Source of the DNA: an uncultured Oscillospiraceae bacterium
GTDB taxonomy: Bacteria > Bacillota > Clostridia > Oscillospirales > Oscillospiraceae
Length of the DNA stretch: 64,000 nt
Direction: 5' to 3'
NCBI GenBank assembly: GCA_934613505.1
Contig: CAKTTB010000001.1
Location: 124,001 to 188,000 of the forward strand
The notes beneath the pieces were generated by a model that worked only from the letters and a program-made list of their open reading frames with translations, was not told where the DNA came from and did no database searches. Made by a program: the position numbers and the translations under genes. Below are positions 1 through 11,390 of the stretch, in pieces (within the stretch, counting starts at the first letter, position 1; each line of letters opens with the position of its first letter).

Positions 1-2287
<2,287 letters not shown>

Positions 2288-2309
2288 CCCCGTAAAAGAG
2301 GGCGAAACG

Positions 2310-2909
2310 ATGAACGGAATTGAGAAAATTTCCGCCCGCATCCTTGCCGACGCCGAAGCCGAGGCCGCCGCGATCCGCGCGCAGGCCGAGGAAAAGGCGG
2401 CGCAGATCCGGGCAGAGTATGACCGGAAACTCGAGGATGAGCAGCAGCGTCTGACGCTTGAAGCGCAGAACGAGGCGCAGAAGCAGCTCGAGCGCGGGCA
2501 GGGCGCAGCCAGAATGGCCGCGCGCCGTCAGGTACTCGAGAAAAAGCAGATGCTCGTCGACAAGGCGTTCCGCACAGCGGAGCAGCAGCTGCTCTCCCTG
2601 CCGGAGGCGGACTATACCCGGCTCTGCGCGCAGCTGGCCGCACAGGCCAGCGTGACGGGCAGCGAGACGCTCATCTTCTCCGAGGCGGACCGCGCCCGCG
2701 TGGGCGAGGCCGCCGTGCAGCTTGCCAATGAGCAGCTGGAGAAGGCGGGCAGACCGGCCAAGCTGACGCTCAGCGCCGAGACGCGTCCCATGCGCGGCGG
2801 CGTGGTGCTGAAAAACGGCCTTGTGGAGACCAACTGCTCCATCGGAACGCTGGTCGACGGCCTGCGGCCGGAGCTTTCCGGAAAAGTTGCGGGCCGCCTG
2901 TTTGGCTGA
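2310..2909 (+). CDS. ntpE: V-type ATP synthase subunit E (peripheral stalk)
   Basis: This 199-residue protein is the peripheral stalk subunit that ties the catalytic head to subunit I. The N-terminal half is a long charged helix rich in Ala, Glu, Gln and Arg (about residues 5-95), as expected for the E/G stalk coiled coil. The C-terminal globular part contains the family-typical MRGGVVLKNGLVETNCSI stretch. It sits between K and C in the operon. The companion stalk subunit G/H is not in the window and probably lies upstream of subunit I. Confidence 0.9.
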   Translation: MNGIEKISARILADAEAEAAAIRAQAEEKAAQIRAEYDRKLEDEQQRLTLEAQNEAQKQLERGQGAARMAARRQVLEKKQMLVDKAFRTAEQQLLSLPEADYTRLCAQLAAQASVTGSETLIFSEADRARVGEAAVQLANEQLEKAGRPAKLTLSAETRPMRGGVVLKNGLVETNCSIGTLVDGLRPELSGKVAGRLFG

Positions 2910-2927
2910 GAAAGCCGGGAGGCCGAC

Positions 2928-3932
2928 GTGACGGAACAAAAAAAGAAAGTAAAAACCTGTAAGGATACGGATTACCTGTTTATCTCTGCGTTCCTTCGCG
3001 CGCGGGAGCCGCAGCTCCTCAGCCGGGAAAAGGCCGAGCGCATGCTCGCTTCCTCCGTGCAGGAGGCCGCGCGGATCCTGGAGGGCTGCGGCTATCAGGA
3101 CGTTCTGACCGCCGGGCTGGACCGGGCGATCAACGAGCGCCGGACCGCCGCGTTTGACGAGATCGAACAGCTTGCGCCGAAGGACGGCATCGTGCCGCTG
3201 TTCCGCATGCGCTACGATTATCATAACGCCAAGGCGATCGTCAAGGCGGAGGCCATGGGCCAGGACCCGATGTCCATTCTTCTGGACGCCGGCCGCGCCG
3301 ACAAGCAGGCGCTCAAGACCGCCTATGAATCCGGCGAGGACGGCACAGTGCCGCAGGCAGTTCTGACGGCCATGCGGCAGGCGCGGGATGTGCTTTCCCG
3401 CACCTCCGACCCGCAGCTGGCGGATCTGATCCTCGACCGTGCGTATTACGAAGAATACCTGCACGCGGCGGAGCAGGTCGGCAGCAGCTTCCTCATGGGC
3501 TACGCCGGACTGCAGGCCGACAGCGCGAATCTGCGCGCGGCTGTGCGCGCGCGGCGCATGCACAAGGACGCGGGGTTTCTGCAGCAGGTGCTCGTCCCCG
3601 GCGGGCGCGTGGCGCAGGAAGATATTTGCCAGGCGCTGCAGCAGGACGAGCCGTTTGCCCCGCTGTTCGCCATGACGGCGCTTGCCGCCGCGGCGCAGTC
3701 GGGCGATGAATCGCAGACAGGCTCTTTGACCGCGTTCGAGCGGCTGTGCGATGATACGCTCACCGCATACTTTGCAAAGGCAAAGTCGGTGGTTTTCGGC
3801 GAGCAGGTGCTGATCGGCTATCTCTGCGCGCTGGAAAACGAGCTTTCGGCGGCGCGCATGATCGTAAACGGCCTGCAGCTGGGGCTTCCGGCCGACACCA
3901 TCCGCACGCGTCTGCGCGAACTGTATTTTTAA
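2928..3932 (+). CDS. ntpC: V-type ATP synthase subunit C
   Basis: This is the 334-residue central-stalk cap (C/d type) that links the soluble rotor to the K ring. It is alpha-helical with no membrane segment. The family pattern is visible near residues 80-100 (FRMRYDYHNAKAIVKA). The chosen start is GTG at 2928, behind GGGAGG at 2918-2923; no in-frame ATG fits as well. The gene lies 18 bases after ntpE and 12 bases before ntpF, consistent with tight co-transcription. Confidence 0.93.
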   Translation: MTEQKKKVKTCKDTDYLFISAFLRAREPQLLSREKAERMLASSVQEAARILEGCGYQDVLTAGLDRAINERRTAAFDEIEQLAPKDGIVPLFRMRYDYHNAKAIVKAEAMGQDPMSILLDAGRADKQALKTAYESGEDGTVPQAVLTAMRQARDVLSRTSDPQLADLILDRAYYEEYLHAAEQVGSSFLMGYAGLQADSANLRAAVRARRMHKDAGFLQQVLVPGGRVAQEDICQALQQDEPFAPLFAMTALAAAAQSGDESQTGSLTAFERLCDDTLTAYFAKAKSVVFGEQVLIGYLCALENELSAARMIVNGLQLGLPADTIRTRLRELYF

Positions 3933-3944
3933 GCGAGGTGTCCT

Positions 3945-4259
3945 ATGTATAAGATCGCAGTTTTGGGGGAGCGCGAGAGCGTCATGGGCTTTGCCGCCCT
4001 CGGCCTGAGCGTGTTTCCCGCGGAATCTGCCGACGAAGCGGCGGAGCTGTTCCACCGCATTGCAAAGCAGTCCGATCAGTACGCCATCATCTACGTCACC
4101 GAGACGTATGCCGCCGCGCTTGCACCGCAGATCGCGAAATATGAGACGAGCGTCACGCCGGCGGTCATTCTGATCCCCGGGGCGAACGGCTCGCAGGGTC
4201 TCGGCATGAGCGCCCTCAATTCCGCAGTCGAGCGTGCGGTCGGCTCCAATATTCTGTAA
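3945..4259 (+). CDS. ntpF: V-type ATP synthase subunit F
   Basis: This 104-residue protein is the small central-stalk subunit that packs against subunit D. It opens with [20 protein letters not shown], the usual Rossmann-like start of the family, and contains the conserved YAIIYVTE strand. It ends 44 bases before subunit A. Its position between C and A is the standard order. Confidence 0.93.
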   Translation: MYKIAVLGERESVMGFAALGLSVFPAESADEAAELFHRIAKQSDQYAIIYVTETYAAALAPQIAKYETSVTPAVILIPGANGSQGLGMSALNSAVERAVGSNIL

Positions 4260-4303
4260 GAAGTTCCAGTGATAAAGTCCTTATAAAGAAAGGATTCGAT
4301 GAA

Positions 4304-6070
4304 ATGTCAGGTAGAATTGTAAAGGTATCCGGTCCGCTGGTCGTGGCCGAGGGCATGGAAGACGCCAACATGGCTGACGTCGTCCGCGTCGGCAAACAGC
4401 AGCTGATCGGCGAGATCCTGAATATGACGGGCGGCTCGGCCTCTATTCAGGTCTACGAGGAAACGAGCGGCCTTGGCCCGGGCGCTGAGGTCACGACGAC
4501 CGGCATGCCTCTTTCCGTGGAGCTTGGCCCGGGCATGCTGGAGGGCATTTATGACGGCATCCAGCGCCCGCTGACCGAGATCCGCAAGCTCTGCGGCGAG
4601 ACCATCGCCCGCGGCGTGCAGGTCCCGGCTCTGAACCGCGAAAAGAAATGGGACTTTACACCCACGGTCAAGAAGGGCGACAAGCTCTCCGGCGGCGACG
4701 TCATCGGCACCGTGCAGGAGACGAGCGCCGTCCTGCACAAGATCATGGTGCCGCCCAAAATGGCAGGCACTGTCAAGGAAATCAGATCCGGCGCGTTCAC
4801 CGTGACCGACACGGTCTGCGTACTCGAGACGGCCAGGGGCGACGAGAATCTGACCCTCATGCAGAAGTGGCCCGTGCGCGTGGCGCGCCCGTATGACAGA
4901 AAATTCACCCCGTCCACGCCGCTCATGACCGGCCAGCGCATCATCGACACCATGTTCCCGCTGGCCAAGGGCGGCACGGCCGCCGTTCCCGGCCCCTTCG
5001 GCTCGGGCAAGACCGTTGTGCAGCACCAGCTGGCAAAGTGGTCGGACGTCGATATCGTCGTCTACATCGGCTGCGGCGAGCGCGGCAACGAGATGACCGA
5101 CGTTCTGATGGAGTTCCCGGAGCTGCACGACCCCAATACCGGCGAGCCGCTGATGAAGCGGACCGTCCTGATCGCCAACACCTCCGATATGCCGGTCGCG
5201 GCGCGCGAAGCGTCCATCTACACCGGCATCACCATCGCGGAATATTTCCGCGACATGGGCTATGACGTCGCCGTCATCGCCGACTCCACCTCCCGCTGGG
5301 CGGAAGCCCTGCGCGAAATGTCCGGTCGTCTGGAAGAAATGCCAGGCGAAGAGGGCTACCCCGCGTATCTGGCATCCCGCCTCGCGCAGTTCTACGAGCG
5401 CGCAGGCTGCGTCGAATGCCTCGGCGCGGACGAGCGCCGCGGATCGCTGACCGCGATCGGCGCGGTCTCCCCTCCGGGCGGCGATATCTCCGAGCCTGTC
5501 TCGCAGGCGACCATGCGTATCGTCAAGGTCTTCTGGGGCCTGGATGCGTCGCTGGCCTATGCGCGCCATTTCCCGGCGATCAACTGGCTGACGAGCTACT
5601 CGCTGTATCTCGACACGCTCAAGGACTGGTGCGATGAAAATCTCGGCCGCTCGTTCATGCAGAACCGCGGCCGCGCCATGGCGCTTCTGCAGAAGGAAGC
5701 AGAGCTGCAGGAGATCGTCAAGCTGGTCGGTCAGGACGCCCTTTCCCCGGCGGATAACCTGACGCTCGAATCGGCCAAGATGATCCGCGAGGACTTTTTG
5801 CAGCAGAACGCCTTCCTTGAGAACGATCAGTATTCGTCGTTCGACCGGCAGGCAAGGCTCCTTGAACTGATCCTGCGGTATAAGGATCTCTGCGACGGCG
5901 CGATCGAGCGCGGCGCGGATATCTGGAAGCTCTATTCCATCGCGGCCCGCGCCGCCATCGGCCGCGCGAAGACCGTCCCGGCGGATTCGTATCAGGACGT
6001 CTATGCAAAGATCGTGACCGACATGGAACAGCAGATCGAAGAAGTGGCAAAGGAGGCTGAGGCTGAATGA
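4304..6070 (+). CDS. ntpA: V-type ATP synthase catalytic subunit A
   Basis: This is the 588-residue catalytic subunit of the head. Its Walker A loop GPFGSGKT is near residue 231, and the long insertion typical of V/A-type A subunits lies between the N-terminal barrel and the nucleotide domain. Other family landmarks are [33 protein letters not shown] and [11 protein letters not shown]. The start ATG at 4304 follows an AGAAAGGA site; a closer ATG at 4299 is out of frame. The stop overlaps the subunit B start (ATGA at 6067-6070), which implies translational coupling. Confidence 0.97.
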   Translation: MSGRIVKVSGPLVVAEGMEDANMADVVRVGKQQLIGEILNMTGGSASIQVYEETSGLGPGAEVTTTGMPLSVELGPGMLEGIYDGIQRPLTEIRKLCGETIARGVQVPALNREKKWDFTPTVKKGDKLSGGDVIGTVQETSAVLHKIMVPPKMAGTVKEIRSGAFTVTDTVCVLETARGDENLTLMQKWPVRVARPYDRKFTPSTPLMTGQRIIDTMFPLAKGGTAAVPGPFGSGKTVVQHQLAKWSDVDIVVYIGCGERGNEMTDVLMEFPELHDPNTGEPLMKRTVLIANTSDMPVAAREASIYTGITIAEYFRDMGYDVAVIADSTSRWAEALREMSGRLEEMPGEEGYPAYLASRLAQFYERAGCVECLGADERRGSLTAIGAVSPPGGDISEPVSQATMRIVKVFWGLDASLAYARHFPAINWLTSYSLYLDTLKDWCDENLGRSFMQNRGRAMALLQKEAELQEIVKLVGQDALSPADNLTLESAKMIREDFLQQNAFLENDQYSSFDRQARLLELILRYKDLCDGAIERGADIWKLYSIAARAAIGRAKTVPADSYQDVYAKIVTDMEQQIEEVAKEAEAE

Positions 6071-7449
6071 TCCGCGAATACCGTACCATCCGTGAGGTCT
6101 CCGGGCCTCTGATGATCGTCAAAAATGTCGAGGGCGTTACCTATGACGAGCTTGCCGAGCTGGAGCTGCCGAACGGCGAAGTCCGGCACTGCAAGGTCCT
6201 CGAGTGCAACGGCGATACCGCCGTCGTCCAGCTGTTTGAAAACTCCGCCGGCATCAACCTCAAGGACAGCAGGATCCGCTTCCTTGGACACCCGCTGGAG
6301 TTGGCCGTGTCCGAGGATATGCTCGGCCGCGTCTTCGACGGCATGGGCCATCCCAAGGACGGCGGCCCCGAGGTGCTGGCAGCCGAGATGAAGGACATCA
6401 ACGGCCTGCCCATGAACCCCGCCGCCCGCGATTACCCTAATGAGTTCATCCAGACCGGCATCTCCACGATCGACGGCCTGAACACCCTCGTCCGCGGCCA
6501 GAAGCTGCCGATCTTCTCCGGCTCCGGCCTGCCGCACGCGCAGCTGGCCGCCCAGATCGCCCGTCAGGCAAAGGTGCTGGGCGACGATGCTTCGAACTTC
6601 GCCGTCGTCTTCGCCGCCATCGGCATTACGTTTGAAGAATCGGAGTTCTTCATTCAGGAGTTCCGGCGCACGGGCGCGATCGACCGCACGGTCGTCTTCT
6701 CGAACCTCGCCAACGACCCGGCGGTCGAGCGTATCGCAACGCCGCGTATGGCGCTGACGGCTGCCGAATATCTGGCGTTCGAGTGCGGCATGCACGTGCT
6801 GGTCATCATGACCGATATCACGAACTACGCCGAAGCGCTGCGTGAGGTCTCCGCCGCGCGTAAGGAAGTCCCGGGCCGCCGCGGCTACCCCGGCTACCTC
6901 TATACCGACCTTGCCACGCTCTATGAACGTGCCGGCCGCCGCATCGGCAAAAAGGGTTCCATTACCCTCATCCCGATCCTGACCATGCCGGAAGACGACA
7001 AGACGCACCCCATCCCCGACCTGACCGGCTACATCACCGAGGGCCAGATCATCCTGAGCCGCGACCTGTACCGCAAGGGCGTCATTCCTCCCGTCGACGT
7101 GCTGCCGAGTTTGTCCCGTCTGAAGGACAAGGGCATTGGCCCCGGCAAGACGCGCGAGGATCACGCAGGCACCATGAACCAGCTCTTCGCCGCCTATTCC
7201 GCCGGCAAGGACGCCAAGGAGCTTGCGACCATCCTCGGCGAGAGCGCGCTTTCGCCCACGGACCGGCTGTACGCGAAGTTCGCCGAGGAATTTGAGCAGC
7301 GCTATGTCAGCCAGGGCTACGAGGAGAACCGCTCCATCGAGGAAACGTTGAACATCGGCTGGGAGCTGCTGTCAATCCTGCCAGAGACGGAGCTGAAGCG
7401 CATCAAGCCGGAGTTCATCGAAAAGTACCTGCCGAAAAAGCAGGCGTAA
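6067..7449 (+). CDS. ntpB: V-type ATP synthase regulatory subunit B
   Basis: This 460-residue non-catalytic head subunit alternates with A in the hexamer. The P-loop position is replaced by [20 protein letters not shown], lacking the Walker lysine, which is the usual B-subunit pattern. Further landmarks are [20 protein letters not shown] and [16 protein letters not shown]. It overlaps ntpA by four bases and is followed 12 bases later by subunit D. Confidence 0.97.
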   Translation: MIREYRTIREVSGPLMIVKNVEGVTYDELAELELPNGEVRHCKVLECNGDTAVVQLFENSAGINLKDSRIRFLGHPLELAVSEDMLGRVFDGMGHPKDGGPEVLAAEMKDINGLPMNPAARDYPNEFIQTGISTIDGLNTLVRGQKLPIFSGSGLPHAQLAAQIARQAKVLGDDASNFAVVFAAIGITFEESEFFIQEFRRTGAIDRTVVFSNLANDPAVERIATPRMALTAAEYLAFECGMHVLVIMTDITNYAEALREVSAARKEVPGRRGYPGYLYTDLATLYERAGRRIGKKGSITLIPILTMPEDDKTHPIPDLTGYITEGQIILSRDLYRKGVIPPVDVLPSLSRLKDKGIGPGKTREDHAGTMNQLFAAYSAGKDAKELATILGESALSPTDRLYAKFAEEFEQRYVSQGYEENRSIEETLNIGWELLSILPETELKRIKPEFIEKYLPKKQA

Positions 7450-7461
7450 GGCGGTGCGCCC

Positions 7462-8115
7462 ATGGCCAGTAAAACGATCAATCCGACCCGCATGGAGCTG
7501 ACGAGGCTCAAAGGCAGGCTTCGCACCGCCGTACGCGGGCATCGGTTACTCAAGGATAATCGGGATGAACTGATGCGTCAGTTTTTCGTCGTTGTGCGCG
7601 AGAACAAAGAGCTGCGCATGAAGGTGGAAAAGGGCCTCGAAGAGGCCAACCGCGCGATGGGCGTCGCGTCGAGCGTCATGTCGCCCGAGATGCTGCAGCA
7701 GGCGCTGCTGTATCCCAAGCAGTCGGCGACGCTGGATATGACGTTCAAGAACATCATGTCGGTCAACGTGCCTGTCTATGCCTTCCACACGAAAAACGAG
7801 GACGAATCGTCGATCTATCCCTACGGCTTTGCGCAGACCTCCGGCGAACTGGACGATGCGCTGGGCGCGCTGGCGTCCGTATTCCAGGACATGCTGGAGC
7901 TGGCGCAGGCGGAAAAAAAGACGCAGCTGCTGGCTTCCGAGATCGAAAAGACCCGCCGCCGCGTCAACGCGCTGGAATATGTCATGATCCCGGAGATGGA
8001 GAAGAACATCAAGTATATCTCCATGAAGCTCGAGGAAAACGACCGTGCGACCAAGGTCCGCCTGATGAAGGTCAAGGACATGGTCCTCAAGGACGCGCAC
8101 AGCTTCGAAGAATAA
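7462..8115 (+). CDS. ntpD: V-type ATP synthase subunit D (central shaft)
   Basis: This 217-residue protein is the rotor shaft that turns inside the A3B3 head. It opens with the family start NPTRMELTRLKGRL and is almost wholly two long helices; the second contains RRVNALEYVMIPEMEKNIK, the hallmark of the family. It is the last gene of the ATPase operon and is followed by a strong hairpin at 8125-8149. Confidence 0.96.
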   Translation: MASKTINPTRMELTRLKGRLRTAVRGHRLLKDNRDELMRQFFVVVRENKELRMKVEKGLEEANRAMGVASSVMSPEMLQQALLYPKQSATLDMTFKNIMSVNVPVYAFHTKNEDESSIYPYGFAQTSGELDDALGALASVFQDMLELAQAEKKTQLLASEIEKTRRRVNALEYVMIPEMEKNIKYISMKLEENDRATKVRLMKVKDMVLKDAHSFEE

Positions 8116-8124
8116 CCAAAAATC

Positions 8125-8149
8125 AGCCGCTTCCAGACTGGAAGCGGCT
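8125..8149. terminator. Terminator after V-ATPase operon
   Basis: A perfect 11-bp stem (AGCCGCTTCCA / TGGAAGCGGCT) with a GAC loop lies between the convergent ntpD and lpdA ends. The T-rich tail on the plus side is weak; an A-rich flank makes it plausible as a bidirectional terminator. Confidence 0.75.
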
Positions 8150-8170
8150 AATTTAATCTGAAAAGGCGTA

Positions 8171-9538
8171 TCACAGCATAAACAGCGCTTCGCGTACGAC
8201 CTCGCCGACGGTAGGGTGCGGGAAGACGATCTTGTCGAGGTGCTGGACGGGGAGTCTGGAGTGGATCATCATGGCGGCGCCGTAGATGATCTCGGAAGCA
8301 TAGGAGCCGACCATATGGACGCCGACGACACAGCGGTTTTTCCGGTCGTAGAGCAGCTTGCAGAAGCCGGTACCCTTCGGGTTTTCGGCCAGATACCGGC
8401 CCGAGAGCGCCATCGGCGCTTTGACGACCTGCACGTCCAGTCCCTTTTCCCGCGCACTCTGCTCTGTTTCCCCGACACAGGCGACCTCCGGCGTCGTATA
8501 AATGACGGAGGGAATGATGGAGTAGTCAACTTTATCCTTTTTGCCGAGCATGTCGTTGACGGCAACCTCCGCCTCACGGTAGGCCGTGTGCGCCAGCATC
8601 AGCTTGCCGTTGCAGTCGCCGATGGCCCAGACACCGGGGACGTTCGTCCGCATCTGCGCGTCTGTAACGACTGCGCCGCGCGAGAGCGCAAGCCCGATGG
8701 CTTCCGTCTGCAATCCGGTCACATCTGCGCGGCGCCCCGCGGAAAGAAGCACGCGGTCACAGGTCAGCTCGTGCCGCCCGGCGGCGTCGGAATAGATGAC
8801 ACCGGTCTCTGTGATGGCTTCCACCTTCGCATTCAGGCAGAAGTCCATGCCCTGCCGACGGTAGGTGCGCATGAGAAGCTCGCAGATCTCCGGATCGGTA
8901 TTGCCTGCAATTTTAGGCATCAGCTCGACCACTGTGACCTTTGTGCCGATCGAGGCATAATAGCAGGCCATTTCCAGCCCGATGACGCCGCCGCCGATGC
9001 AGACGAGGGAAGCAGGCTGCTCCAGCAGGGAAAGAAGCTCCCGGTTCGTCATCACAAAGCCGGACGCCAGACCCTCCTGCACGCCCGGGATCAGCGGCAC
9101 GACGGCGCTGGAGCCGGTTGCCAGCACGAGCCGCGGCGCGCAGAGGATCTCGCCGCCTGCCGCGACCGTGAACTGCTCGCCCGTCTTGGAGAGGATCCGG
9201 CCTTCGGCGGGAAATACCGTCACGCCGTGCGTTTTCATTGCCGAACCCACCCCGCGGACGAGCGTTTTGACGACGCCGTCCTTGCGCAGAACGGCCTTCG
9301 CGTGGTCAAAGGAGACGTTCTCCGCCGTCACGCCATAGTCTGCGCCGTGCAGCGCGGACTGGTACTGCTTGGCGCAGTATAAAAGACTTTTCGTGGGGAT
9401 GCAGCCCTCGTTCAGGCAGGTGCCGCCGAGGGTATTCTTTTCGATGAGTGCCGGCTTCAGCCCGGCCTTTCCGGCGCGCTCCGCACACAGATAGCCGCCC
9501 GGCCCGCCGCCGATGATGATCAGATCAAACTGCTGCAT
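8171..9538 (-). CDS. lpdA: Dihydrolipoyl dehydrogenase
   Basis: This FAD-dependent disulfide oxidoreductase (455 residues) regenerates the lipoyl group of E2 or glycine-cleavage H proteins with NAD+. Seen in the sequence are the N-terminal FAD motif IIIGGGPGGYLCAERAG, the redox pair in GGTCLNEGCIPTK, the second dinucleotide motif VCIGGGVIGLEMACYYA, and the C-terminal catalytic PHPTVGE. It is convergent with the ATPase operon and no lipoyl enzyme partner lies next to it, so its host complex cannot be read from context. Confidence 0.92.
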   Translation of the reverse strand: MQQFDLIIIGGGPGGYLCAERAGKAGLKPALIEKNTLGGTCLNEGCIPTKSLLYCAKQYQSALHGADYGVTAENVSFDHAKAVLRKDGVVKTLVRGVGSAMKTHGVTVFPAEGRILSKTGEQFTVAAGGEILCAPRLVLATGSSAVVPLIPGVQEGLASGFVMTNRELLSLLEQPASLVCIGGGVIGLEMACYYASIGTKVTVVELMPKIAGNTDPEICELLMRTYRRQGMDFCLNAKVEAITETGVIYSDAAGRHELTCDRVLLSAGRRADVTGLQTEAIGLALSRGAVVTDAQMRTNVPGVWAIGDCNGKLMLAHTAYREAEVAVNDMLGKKDKVDYSIIPSVIYTTPEVACVGETEQSAREKGLDVQVVKAPMALSGRYLAENPKGTGFCKLLYDRKNRCVVGVHMVGSYASEIIYGAAMMIHSRLPVQHLDKIVFPHPTVGEVVREALFML

Positions 9539-9676
9539 AGCTTGTTTCCTCCTGCTGTTTTCTTTCAGCGTATCACAGCGATGGGGAAATGGGAAATGCT
9601 TATTTGTGATGTTTACATTCCGATTTTGTTGTTTTGCGCTGCATACAAAGAAAAATAAACAGAATACGACATAAAA

Positions 9677-9707
9677 AGCAGCCGCCTCCGTACTGGAAGC
9701 GGCTGCT
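9677..9707 (-). terminator. Terminator of CHAP-like gene
   Basis: The stem AGCAGCCGC / GCGGCTGCT with extra inner pairs is followed on the minus strand by a T run (GCTTTTTA). It lies 18 bases after the stop of the minus-strand gene at 9725. Confidence 0.85.
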
Positions 9708-9724
9708 GGTACGTATAAAAGCGT

Positions 9725-10828
9725 TCAGAACTCGCAGATGCGGACGAGAAGGGTGATGCACTGCTCGAGTGTCATTTCCTTTTTCGGCTCGAAGCCCTTC
9801 GTCGTGCCGTTCATCAGCTCATACTGCGTCATCATGGCGACGGCTTCTCTGGCCCAGCCGGAGATGGAAGCGCTGTCGGAATAGCGGCTGAGGACGGACA
9901 TGTCGGCGTCAAAGACCGTACTGGACTGCCGCAGCAGGCGCAGCAGCACCGTTGCGGCCATCTGCCGCGTGACGGTAGAGGTGGTGTCGAAGCTGCCGTC
10001 CGCGTTCGGGAGCATCAGCCCCAGCTGCTGTACGACGGCGACCGGGTCGCTCACATCCTGCACAAGACCAAGCGTGCGGGCCGTGTTGGCGGCGAGCCGC
10101 GCGAGCGTCTTCCGGGTGAGCGAGGACTGATACGTCCCGTCGGCCAGCATGGTGATGCTGAGCGCGTCGGCAGAGTCCATATAGCTCTTTGCCCAGGAGG
10201 ACGGCGCGCCGGTGATGTTGCTGACGCCGTAATAATATGTATCGCTGAAGTCATAGCTGCTGCCGGTTTCCGGTTCGGCGGCCGGCAGGGACATGCCGCC
10301 CTGCACTGCATCCGCGCGGCCGGAGGCGGACATCATCGTGTAGAAGCTGTAGCAGCCGCCGTCGTAGGGGATCGTGCGGTTCACGCCTGCCTTGCCGTCC
10401 CAGATCCAGTTCTGCTCAAAGAGCGTCACGGTGCCGCCAGCGGCGTCGACAGATTTGACGATGGCATAGTGATTGCCATAGCGCTCACGCGCCTCGGCGG
10501 AGGCGTAGGCGATGTCACCGGGCTGCGGCTCCGTTGTGCGCTCGAACCAGTATCCGGCCGGGCTGGTCACGGTCATGCTGCCGTTATTTGTGTACATGGT
10601 GACGCCGTAGACCCGGCTGTAGAACCGCTCGATCAGCTCGTTGCAGAACAGCGTATTGCCGGTCTCGTTATAAAGCGCGTCGACGCCGCAGAACGTGTCG
10701 GCCACAAAGCCCTCGCCGACGATCTCGACATAATCGGCATGGAGCGTCGCTTCCGCGGCCAGCGCGGGGACGGCAAGAAGCGACAGACAAAGAACGGCAG
10801 CCAGAAGCCGCCGGAACAGATTGCGCAT
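9725..10828 (-). CDS. Secreted CHAP-like (NlpC/P60-type fold) protein
   Basis: A 367-residue exported protein with an N-terminal signal peptide (LLAAVLCLSLLAVPALA, cleavage near AEA). Residues about 35-165 look like a CHAP cysteine peptidase or amidase: a candidate cysteine in NTLFCNELIERF, histidine in YGNHYAIVKSV, and a polar third residue in FEQNWIW. The C-terminal 180 residues are helical, end in a segment reminiscent of an S-layer homology repeat, and may serve for attachment. The start at 10828 (MRNLFRR) is preferred because GGGAG sits about 9 bases upstream; an earlier in-frame ATG has no site. A cell-wall hydrolase role is inferred. Confidence 0.65.
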   Translation of the reverse strand: MRNLFRRLLAAVLCLSLLAVPALAAEATLHADYVEIVGEGFVADTFCGVDALYNETGNTLFCNELIERFYSRVYGVTMYTNNGSMTVTSPAGYWFERTTEPQPGDIAYASAEARERYGNHYAIVKSVDAAGGTVTLFEQNWIWDGKAGVNRTIPYDGGCYSFYTMMSASGRADAVQGGMSLPAAEPETGSSYDFSDTYYYGVSNITGAPSSWAKSYMDSADALSITMLADGTYQSSLTRKTLARLAANTARTLGLVQDVSDPVAVVQQLGLMLPNADGSFDTTSTVTRQMAATVLLRLLRQSSTVFDADMSVLSRYSDSASISGWAREAVAMMTQYELMNGTTKGFEPKKEMTLEQCITLLVRICEF

Positions 10829-10862
10829 GCGGATGCTCCCTTTCGTATAAGAAATCATTCAA

Positions 10863-10891
10863 ATTGTAACAGATTGTAACTATCAAGTCAA
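10863..10891 (-). promoter_or_regulatory. Promoter of CHAP-like gene
   Basis: Read on the minus strand: TTGACT, 17 bases, TACAAT. The spacer and -10 contain a direct repeat of TTGTAAC/GTTACAA units, which could be an operator. Confidence 0.7.
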
Positions 10892-10976
10892 GTGCCGCAC
10901 AGAGATTTTTTCACCGGACTGGAAAAATACAGGGCAGGTATGGTATACTATCGGCGAAGAAACGGGGGGATCCGGA

Positions 10977-11390
10977 TTGGAAAACTATTTTCAGCTGTCG
11001 ATGGACCGCCGCGCGATCAACCAGATCAGCGCGCTCGGCCTTGCGCACTGCGGCGACGCCGTATTTGAGCTTCTGGTGCGCAGCTATCTCTGCGCGTCCG
11101 GCAAGGCGGCCATCAAGAACCTGCACCGCGCGACCGTGGACATGGTCTGCGCGCCTGCGCAGGCGGCCAGAGCCGACCGGATGCTCCCGATGTTAACTGA
11201 GCAGGAGCTGGCCCTTTACAAGCGCGGGCGGAACGCCAACGTCCATCAGATCCCGAAAAACGCCACGCACGAGCAGTATGCCAAGGCCACGGGGCTGGAG
11301 TGCCTGTTCGGCGCATTATATCTTGAGGGCCGGCTGGATCGGCTGAATGAACTTTTTACTGTAACCATGGAGGAACCCCATGCCCTTTGA
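10977..11390 (+). CDS. mrnC: Mini-ribonuclease III
   Basis: A 137-residue RNase III catalytic domain without a dsRNA-binding domain, the size of Mini-III, which in Bacillus trims the ends of 23S rRNA. The signature ALGLAHCGDAVFELLVR carries the metal-binding acidic residues. The start is TTG at 10977 behind GGGGGGA. An extended -10 (TGGTATACT) lies at 10942-10949. The gene overlaps the next one (rqcH) by 11 bases. Confidence 0.9.
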   Translation: MENYFQLSMDRRAINQISALGLAHCGDAVFELLVRSYLCASGKAAIKNLHRATVDMVCAPAQAARADRMLPMLTEQELALYKRGRNANVHQIPKNATHEQYAKATGLECLFGALYLEGRLDRLNELFTVTMEEPHAL